A stretch of DNA of 64,000 nucleotides from Bactrocera neohumeralis (lineage: Eukaryota > Arthropoda > Insecta > Diptera > Tephritidae). The notes beneath the pieces are model-generated. The model saw nothing but the letters and a program-made list of their open reading frames with translations, had not been told where the DNA came from and searched no databases. Positions 57,056 to 64,000 of this stretch are shown here, one piece after another (positions within the stretch are counted from its first letter, which is position 1; each line of letters starts with the position of its first letter). Both the position numbers and the translations under genes were made by a program. The stretch spans positions 38,736,370-38,800,369 of the forward strand of contig NC_065923.1 in NCBI RefSeq assembly GCF_024586455.1, in the 5' to 3' direction.

Positions 57056-57495
57056 CTTCAAGATGCCATTTTAGATCCAACTCGGTACTATTTCGATGTG
57101 TGAGAAGCGATTGAATCCCCCTTGCTCCGCATAGGCGTCCGCAATGACCCAAACGAGTGTTTTGATGAAGTAGTTTAATGGCATATCTGGTAAGGACACA
57201 CTACTTGACTTTGAACACTGAGTTACCGAGTTCAGTATTGGCGCTTTACTGTAAGAGTGCATTATCAACTCCGTGGAAAAGGCTGTACTTGGTAGCAGAA
57301 CGTCCACTTATGACTGAAAAACACTGCAGTGCTCCTGTAGTCTGAAGCTAAGATTGACGCAGAGTTCTCTCCTAGCTTCGATCCATCCGTGAAAAATCTC
57401 GCTGGGCCTCTTCTCTAGCGATTTCGCCTCATCCATGAGTAACCTCTAAAGTAATTGAAGTTTTAAGGGATGCAATGGATAAGCCTGAAAATTTC
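57056..57495 (+). repeat. Unclassified dispersed repeat C, copy 3
   Basis: GAAGCTAAGATTGACGCAGAGTT, then GAAAAATCTCGCTGGGCCTCTTC and AGTTTTAAGGGATGCAATGG, repeat 33410-33630 in diverged form. The 57056-57310 portion has open frames on the minus strand without known motifs. Confidence 0.5.
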
Positions 57496-57529
57496 GCTCT
57501 TACAAACAGAAACATCTTTGGCATTTATT

Positions 57530-58612
57530 TTTATACTCTCGCAACAAAGTTGCTAAGGAGAGTATTATAGTTTTGTTCACATAACGGTTGTTTGTAAGTC
57601 CTAAAACTAAAAGAGTCAGATATAGGGTTATATATACCAAAGTGATCAGGGTGACGAGTAGAGTTGAAATCCGGATGTCTGTCTGTCCGTCCGTCCGTCT
57701 GTCCGTCCGTCCGTCCGTCCGTGCAAGCTGTAACTTGAGTAAAAATTGAGATATCTTGATGAAACTTGGTACACGTATTCCTTCCACGTCCATGGCTCCA
57801 TAAGAAGGTTAAGTTCGAAGATGGGCAAAATCGGCCCACTGCCACGCCCACAAAATGGCGGAAACCGAAAACCTATAAAGTGTCATAACTAAGCCATAAA
57901 TAAAGATACTAAAGTAAAATTTGGCACAAAGGATCGCATTAGGGAGGGGCATATTTGGACGTAATTTTTTTGGAAAAGTGGGCGTGGCCCCGCCCACTAC
58001 TAAGTTTTTTGTACATATCTCGGAAACTACTGTAGCTATGTCAACCAAACTCTACAGAGTCGTTTTCTTCAGGTATTTCCATATACGGTTCAAAAATGGA
58101 AGAAATCGGATAATAACCACGCCCACCTCCCATACAAAGGTTATGTTGAAAATCACTAAAAGTGCGTTAACGGACTAACAAAAAACGTCAGAAACACAAA
58201 ATTTTACGGAAGAAATTGCAGAAGGAAGCTGCACCCAGGAGTTTTTTTAAAATTGAAAATGGGCGTGGCCTCGCCCACTTATGGACCAAAAACCATATCT
58301 CAGGAACTACTAGACCGATTTCAATGAAATTCGGTATATAATAGTTTCTTAACACCCCATGTACGAAATATGGGTGAAATCGGTTCACAACCACGCCTTC
58401 TTCCAATATAACGCTATTTTGAATTCCATCTGATGCCTTTTCTGTATAATACGAGTACATACATTAGGAACCAATGATGATAGCGGAATAAAACTTTACA
58501 AAAATACGGCATTTGAAAAATATGTAAATGACGTATAATGAAATCTCGATTATCACTTTATCATACGAGAGTATAAAATGTTCGGTGACACCCGAACTTA
58601 GCCCTTTCTTAC
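57530..58612 (+). mobile_element. mini-me/DINE-1-like family B, full length
   Basis: Starts ATACTCTCGCAACAAAGTTGC with a hairpin (GCAAC-AAA-GTTGC), then GTTATATATACCAAAGTGATC, AGGGTGACGAGTAGAGTTG, AAATCCGGATGTCTG and a (GTCY)n run from 57678 to 57721. The body carries phrases such as CCACGCCCACAAAATGG and GTGGGCGTGGCCCC-like direct and inverted units. The end is GAGAGTATAAAATGTTCGGTG, then ACACCCGAAC (hairpin), TTAGCCC and TTTCTTACTTGTTT. No coding capacity is visible, so it should depend on Helitron-type machinery encoded elsewhere. Confidence 0.85.
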
Positions 58613-58990
58613 TTGTTTGATTATCACTTTCAAATGTTGGCCGTGGCTTCGTCTCAGATGGTCCATCATCCGTTGAGTTCAATTTTCGATTAATCGTTAG
58701 AGGCATTCGACTGGAATGACATGGGCGATGTTTTGCTTCAAGGTCGGAATCGTTGTCCGCGAATTGATTGTCCGCATAGACTTTAGACTTTACATAGCCC
58801 CGCAGGAAAAAGGCTAACGATGTGATATCACACGATTTTGGTGGCCAATCGACCGGCCAAAACGTGAAATTATCTGATCACCGAAGTGTTCTCTCAATAA
58901 ATCTTCATGTACACTCTCAGCGACGGCTGCTATATTTTCTTCACTGCGTGCTGGAAGTTGTCTATTCGGACGAATATTATCTAAAGAAAT
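58613..58990 (-). mobile_element. DD41D mariner fragment
   Basis: ATTATCACTTTCAAATGTTGG, then CACGATTTTGGTGGCCAATCG and CCGAAGTGTTCTCTCAATAA, are the same order as in the 14455 copy (catalytic core, C-terminal end first on the plus strand). It begins exactly where the mini-me ends, so the mini-me may have landed inside or beside it. No frame is usable. Confidence 0.75.
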
Positions 58991-60115
58991 TATTATGTAA
59001 TTTTAAATTGATATTTCAACAATGTCATTTTTTAAACAGCAAGCGAGTTATATCCCGAAGTTTTGTTACTAAAAAACTTACTCTAAATCCAACCAGCAAT
59101 TGAGCATCGCAATCACTGTGAGAGAATACAATTATGTATATACAAAGATATGCTCATACATATTTATATTTATTTTCTATTGCAAACATGCATATTCTGC
59201 CGCATTTATGTTTTATCGTTCATAAGATCCAAGAATTGCAGTCAGTTTGAGTTATGCCAAATGAACATGTGCTATTGGTGTTGTTATTGCTTTTGCTACA
59301 GCAACATGCATTTTTCATTTTAATTCCCAATACAACACTTCCATAGAACACATTCCACTTCCGGCAGCGCTCCAGTTTATACTCACCAGCGCGCTCGGCA
59401 ATAACCAAGTGACAGTGACTGCCTGTACTTCATCTTTCAATGCTAATGTCAAGGTTAAAGTTCCACAAGCTATACGCCGCCATAGCGCGGCTTCACGACT
59501 TATCCACTAAGCACTGAGCTGAGCATCATTTGTGTTAGCGACAGATTAGTATACATTTTGCATATGTACATAAATTGTTGCATTTGTTGTTGTACATGTC
59601 CCGATTATGGCATATGAAAATGAACGCTTCATAAGTCTGTCTGAAAATGTTGACTTGCATATTTCATGCACTCCTCCTCTTCCACTTTATTTTTCAAGTT
59701 GAGCATATCCGTTGAAATTAATTTCTGTTTCTGCCGCTCTTGCATTGCCCATAAACATACATACATGTATGTTTGCTGAACTCTGTCCTTTTAATGAAAG
59801 AGAATTATTAGTGTGCATTCCGTTGCCATATTTTGCTAGTCCAGCCACTCTTCTCTTGCACTTTTTACTATCACAAAAAGTCGATTTATGCACGCTTGCA
59901 GCAAGAAGGAAAAGTAGTTTCATTTAGGCACCACGTTTAGCGCCAAATTAATCTCGTAAACATAAACTTTAATTCAGAGTTTTTGCACCTGCCTACTTTC
60001 TTTCTTTATATATCTATTAAGAGAGAATATCAACTTCCCACAGTTGAAAAATTTTGAATATAATGCTCAGAAAGGTTATTACACCTTGTACGATTGTGAT
60101 TCTACAGTTTTGTTT
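58991..60115. other. No gene; unique sequence
   Basis: I see no exon with convincing splice sites and no repeat. The frames near 59220-59410 and 59687-59927 are open on both strands and look like chance. Confidence 0.35.
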
Positions 60116-60272
60116 GTAGTGTGAATTTCATATGGTCTAAAGTAGGAACGAATATTTCTGTCCAATACGACGACAGTCGGGCTTACGTAACCGGAACGGA
60201 CCCGGTCAAGGACTGCAAACTCGGCAGAATTTTGCCGATAGAACAACAACAACTTCTATGCAACTCTAGTAT
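60116..60272 (+). mobile_element. Probable non-LTR retrotransposon 3' end
   Basis: TACGACGACAGTCGGGCTTAC, then AACCGGAACGGACCCGGTCA and CTGCAAACTCGGCAGAATTT, ending GATAGAACAACAACAACTTC. I recall this string as a common dispersed sequence in tephritid DNA, and the (CAA)n-type end resembles a LINE tail. It stops at the gap, so the true end cannot be seen. Confidence 0.4.
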
Positions 60273-60372
60273 NNNNNNNNNNNNNNNNNNNNNNNNNNNN
60301 NNNNNNNNNNNNNNNNNNNNNNNNNNNNNNNNNNNNNNNNNNNNNNNNNNNNNNNNNNNNNNNNNNNNNNNN
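60273..60372. other. 100-N assembly gap
   Basis: Exactly 100 N characters: a fixed-size placeholder, not a measured distance. Confidence 0.99.
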
Positions 60373-61095
60373 AAAGTTTTCATATAAATTAAAATTTTTT
60401 TGGCAAATGTTTAAAAATTGCTTTCGCAAATTCCGTCTGGCTGTTGGGTAAAAATCGATGTTAAATTTTTCGTTTTTTTGAAATTTGGGCGTAAGTCACC
60501 CGCAAATATATTTTAATCGTCAATTCGAGTTTATTGCGGGGCCCAACCGGGGGGCACATTCCCGAAGATAATTAAAATTTTATTTTTCTTTTATTAAAAC
60601 GGCTTTTAAATATCGATTTTTTGCGATGTAAGGGGGGCCTAACAATGTCTTTGATTATCATATAAGAAATTTTGGTTAAAAATTTTTCCCAAAAAAGGGG
60701 GTTTCGTCCTAAAAAAAAATTTTTTGAAAAACTGGGTAAATCTCAAACACCTGTTAAATATCCCCCTTTTTGAATGAAAACGTGCTCTGTACCCTTTGAT
60801 TCTTTTAAAACTTGATTATTCTTTGGCCCTAAAAAGCACCCAAAGCCTAGATCATTTTTTTATTTGGTGATTCAAAAAACCTTATCTGTTAATTTTAAAA
60901 AAATTTGTTAAAAAATTTTTGACTCTAAGTTTAAAGAAAAGGCCAAATCCCTTTTTAAAAAAGCTGTGGGTTTTGAAAGGGATCCGCAACGATCAAAAAT
61001 ATGGGTTTAAATAGTTAATTTTTCCCCTTTTTTTTCGGGTTATTTTGGTTTTTTTGGTTTATTTTGAAATTAACTTTCGACATGGATCCAAGCAA
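60373..61095 (-). pseudogene. Noisy second copy of the DD41D fragment (copy B)
   Basis: Aligns to 50975-51600. For example, GATGTAAGGGGGGCCTAACAATG here matches GATGTAACAGGGCCTCAACAATG there, and AACACCTGTTAAATATCCCCC matches AACACCTGTTAAATATCTCCC. The differences are concentrated in homopolymers (extra A, T, G runs), as expected of unpolished long reads. Confidence 0.75.
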
Positions 61096-62050
61096 CATTA
61101 TGTGAACTTAAAAAATTTTTTTGGAAAAACTACGTTTCCGACTACTGGTTAAATGTTTTAAGAACTGCAATCCTCATACCCCATAATTCGTTTTTTTCGC
61201 AATTTTCCTTCCTCAAGAATGCGGCTCTGAACTTTTTTCACCTTCGCAAAAAAGGCTCGGACGATCGCAAAAAATTTATGGTGACGTTTAAACTATCAGA
61301 CTTAAAATCACGGGGAAATTTCGGGTTCTCCTTGGGTCCCCTCTTTTGTTTTTTAAATTTTTTATTAATACAAAACCCCACTATTATACATTGGAATAAA
61401 ATTTTTCCCCAGCTAATTTTATAATGGGTTTTTTTCAAATTTGGGGTTGTTATTAGAAGGTCATTTGAAATTTTCCTTTTTTTGGGTTCAAAATGGTTCA
61501 TGTCGATTGGCGAGGAAAAACAAAAATACATAGTCCTCAAAACATTATATTTTAAATAAAGCGATGAAACCTTTTTTAAAAAGCCAGAAAGTATGATAAA
61601 CCAACTGATCGTCTCTCAGGTGTTTCGAGATGAGCCGAATCTAAAAAAGCTGTTCGACTGCAAGCACCTCCAAACAAATGTTGACTGTTTTGGAAACCGC
61701 AATCATACCACAATAACGCAGAAAAGTGAATTCTCGGTGTACATAACTAATTGTTTACTGATTGTCTATCAAGAAATCCGTCAACCGCCGAAGACAGGTC
61801 ACATCTTCACGATAATGCTAGCTCTCGCATCGATTTAAACAACTCCATTTTTGAAGCACTGAAAACACCGATTAGATGGTCATCCTCCGTATAGTTTCAA
61901 ACTTCGACACCAGACAGCCTTCTTTTTTCCATTTTTGATTCATAAATTGGGGGGACAAACGTTTTCCAGTGGAATTCAGAACGCATGTTTTGGAGATACC
62001 TCCTTCTGTGTGGGAAAAGTGCTTTGAAAATCGGCCATATGGTTATCTAA
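61096..62050 (+). pseudogene. Noisy second copy of the mariner/hAT chimera (copy B)
   Basis: From 61140 it follows the hAT fragment of copy A (GAATGCGGCTCTGAACTTTTTT against GAATGCGAGCTCTGAACGCTCT). An extra ~200 bp with no counterpart in copy A lies at about 61290-61490. It then rejoins mariner at ATGTCGATTGGCGAGGAAAAA. Near 61620, GTTTCGAGATGAGCCGAATC resumes the match and error density falls. Confidence 0.7.
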
Positions 62051-63291
62051 CTTACCATACATAGTTATCTAACTTATTCACCTGACCTAATTTTTCTTAC
62101 TTTTTCTTTATCTTTAATGTCAACACTTCGTTAAAACTGAAACAAGGGAATAACTTACTCTTTACTATCGCGCCAGGTAAAGACCAAGTTCCAACACACA
62201 GATTCAATTAGGCCACACTGGTAATGATTGCAAATATTAATTTTAATAAACTAACAGTGTCGGGGGCGTTGAAGTTGAAGCAACAATGCAAGCATGAATG
62301 TAACTCCCTGTTGAAATGAGTCAGTTGCTCCAAGTTGAGCTTGTTGCGTGGGCGATGGGGGTAATGTGATGGCTTGTAATGATGCCATTTTTCATTTGGC
62401 TAATTTAATATTTATGCAATTTTCTTTAATTTCCTTTACCCAGACTTTTCTTTTCTTTTGCTTCGACATCCGTATGAGTCTGTAGATTGGTGTGTGTGTG
62501 GCAATAACTTGACTTTTGTGCTCACAATCAAGGTGGCAGCTGCATAAACCTTTGTCAGCTGCAGACTCTGCCGGGCGAAGTGATGTACTTGGAGGTGTTC
62601 AGGAGTGTAAAGGGCACAGAAAAAGAATGAATGAAAAATGCTGATAATGGAGTAACTTCATCTGTGAGGGCGCAATACAAAAGGTGCCTTACATAAACAT
62701 GCCGTACATATGTACGGTGTGCAGCAGTGGAGTGTGTACAAGCAGAAAAGTGGTAATGAACAACGATGCGCACTTCCGTAACCCAAGGGGTTTCAAGCGT
62801 AGAAATACAAATATCTTTACAACTTATGTTGTGGCGCGCTCGGCAGGAGGCCTGGCGCACTTGGGAGGGAGTAATCGGTGGCTGGATTAACAACGCACTC
62901 GTGCGCGAGAACCTTTCCGCACCCGCCAGCCAATCAGTCGACTACTCAGCGCAGCCACTTCGAACATTATGACCTGATTTTTGCTGCTTTGTTTTATCAC
63001 TTGCGTCATCGCACTACACTCCTCTTACTACATATGCGGCCAGAATGAAAAATTGGGCTGTGCGATATATCGCTGTATTGGTGAACGTGTGAGAAAGGTG
63101 TGAAATGTAAGGAGTCTGTTATCTTAATGCTCATAAGAAGGGACAGCGCGCAACTGGATAGCGATGCTAAAATTTAGATATCGTCCTTGCAGATTATTCT
63201 ACACTAGATCTAGTTACACTTATTCTTAACACGTGTTGCTTCATCCTATTTGTTGCGAAAAATTTCGTGCGTATCCTATATTAATATATAT
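62051..63291 (+). repeat. Copy B of unique sequence 52753-53985
   Basis: Clean, high-identity repeat offset by about 9308-9318 bp, starting ATAGTTATCTAACTTATTCACC. Small indels are present (for example an inserted CAGTCGACTACTCAGCGCAG at about 62935). Confidence 0.85.
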
Positions 63292-64000
63292 TATTTGTTG
63301 TGCCAAAAAAGTACCCGGAAATTGTAAATAAAACGTAAAATATATAATTAATCATCAATACTTATTTTGTCGCTTTCAAAGTAATTCTCTAATACACTTA
63401 TGCCAACGATTTCTCAAGTCCTTGAAACACTTCTCATAAGCATTTTGTGTAATGGCCTTCAGCTCCTTCAGCGGATTTTTTTTATCTCTGAGATCGACTC
63501 AAAACGGGTTCCATGGAGCAGATATTTCAGTTTTGGGAACGAAAAAAATCTCTATTTATTGCGTTTTTGGTTTTAAATACGGTCACAATCGTGACTCGAT
63601 GTGGTGTCGCATTATCATCGTGTAAGATCCATGAATTGGTCTTCTACAATTCCGACCGTTTTCGACGGATGTTCTCACGAAAAACCCTCAATATGGCCGA
63701 ATAGAATTCCTTACCGACCGTCGAAATTTATGATGCACCAAACCACGAATATTGAAAAAACAATGAGCCTTAAATTTTGAGCGGCCTTGGCGTGTTTTTA
63801 TTTGGTTTCAGTTCGCTTTTTTCCCCCCATTCCGATGATTGTTGACTTGTTTGCTTGTCTAACTCATAAACCCACGTCTCATCGGCAGTTATAATGCTTC
63901 TATGAATGTGCGATCAGAATTCGCATGATAAATCATGTTCAAAGAGACCATTTTACGGTACTCGTTTTGAAGAAAATCAGCTTTATAGGGACGAGTCAAG
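63292..64000 (-). mobile_element. Mariner, family 2, without the mini-me insertion (copy B)
   Basis: The same element as 53986-55300, beginning AAAAAAGTACCCGGAAATTG. At about 63795 the sequence TGTTTTTATTTGGTTTCAGTT is continuous, where copy A is interrupted by 625 bp. It runs off the right edge of the window in its N-terminal half. Confidence 0.85.

Noticed and set aside
57670..57722. (GTCY)n tandem run as a CRISPR-like or satellite array
   Set aside because: It is the internal microsatellite of the mini-me element: units of four bases without spacers.
1..64000. tRNA, rRNA, CRISPR, bacterial or viral gene clusters
   Set aside because: I searched by eye on both strands and saw none. Short tRNA-like folds could be missed without a covariance model.

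Overview
This is nuclear DNA from a dipteran insect, most likely a tephritid fruit fly. The evidence is an AT-rich, intron-scale landscape with about two coding features in 64 kb and a dense load of decayed mariner/Tc1 transposons. Several of these are of the DD41D type, which I know mainly from tephritids (rosa group). There are also mini-me/DINE-1-like elements with (TA)n and (GTCY)n blocks, and non-LTR retrotransposon remnants. The genus is not determinable from what I can see.

Genes. One complete single-exon gene lies on the minus strand (4562-6202). It encodes a 546-residue, cysteine-free, Ala/Gln/Pro-rich protein with a signal peptide, and has a plausible TATA box and initiator about 300 bp upstream. 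The second gene is seen only as a first coding exon on the plus strand (23196-23325). It has an in-frame stop just upstream of the ATG and a GTAAGT donor. If the call is right, everything from 23326 to the right edge is its first intron or intergenic DNA. A CAG|GTGAGT site at 49441-49449 behind a T-rich tract has the form of a recursive splice site for such a long intron.

Layout. 1-4200: mariner remnants, including two copies of the same defective element. 4200-6600: the secreted-protein gene. 6600-12700: RTE-like and RNase-H-bearing LINE pieces plus two mariner families. 12700-21100: sparse sequence with five mariner pieces and one LINE piece. 21100-23325: a repeat-poor block that looks like promoter or 5' UTR, ending in the coding exon. 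23326-50900: long AT-rich DNA with mini-me elements, Tc1-like, mariner and LINE insertions, mostly antisense to the putative gene. 50960-60272: a mariner/hAT chimera, a mariner split by a mini-me, and a complete mini-me B. 60273-60372: a 100-N assembly gap. 60373-64000: a second copy of 50975-55300. Its first 1.6 kb is full of homopolymer-style errors, so I suspect a misplaced alternative haplotype rather than a real duplication.

I found no CRISPR array, rRNA or tRNA gene, and no coherent undescribed multi-gene system. The unusual content is in repeat structure, splicing signals and assembly history.
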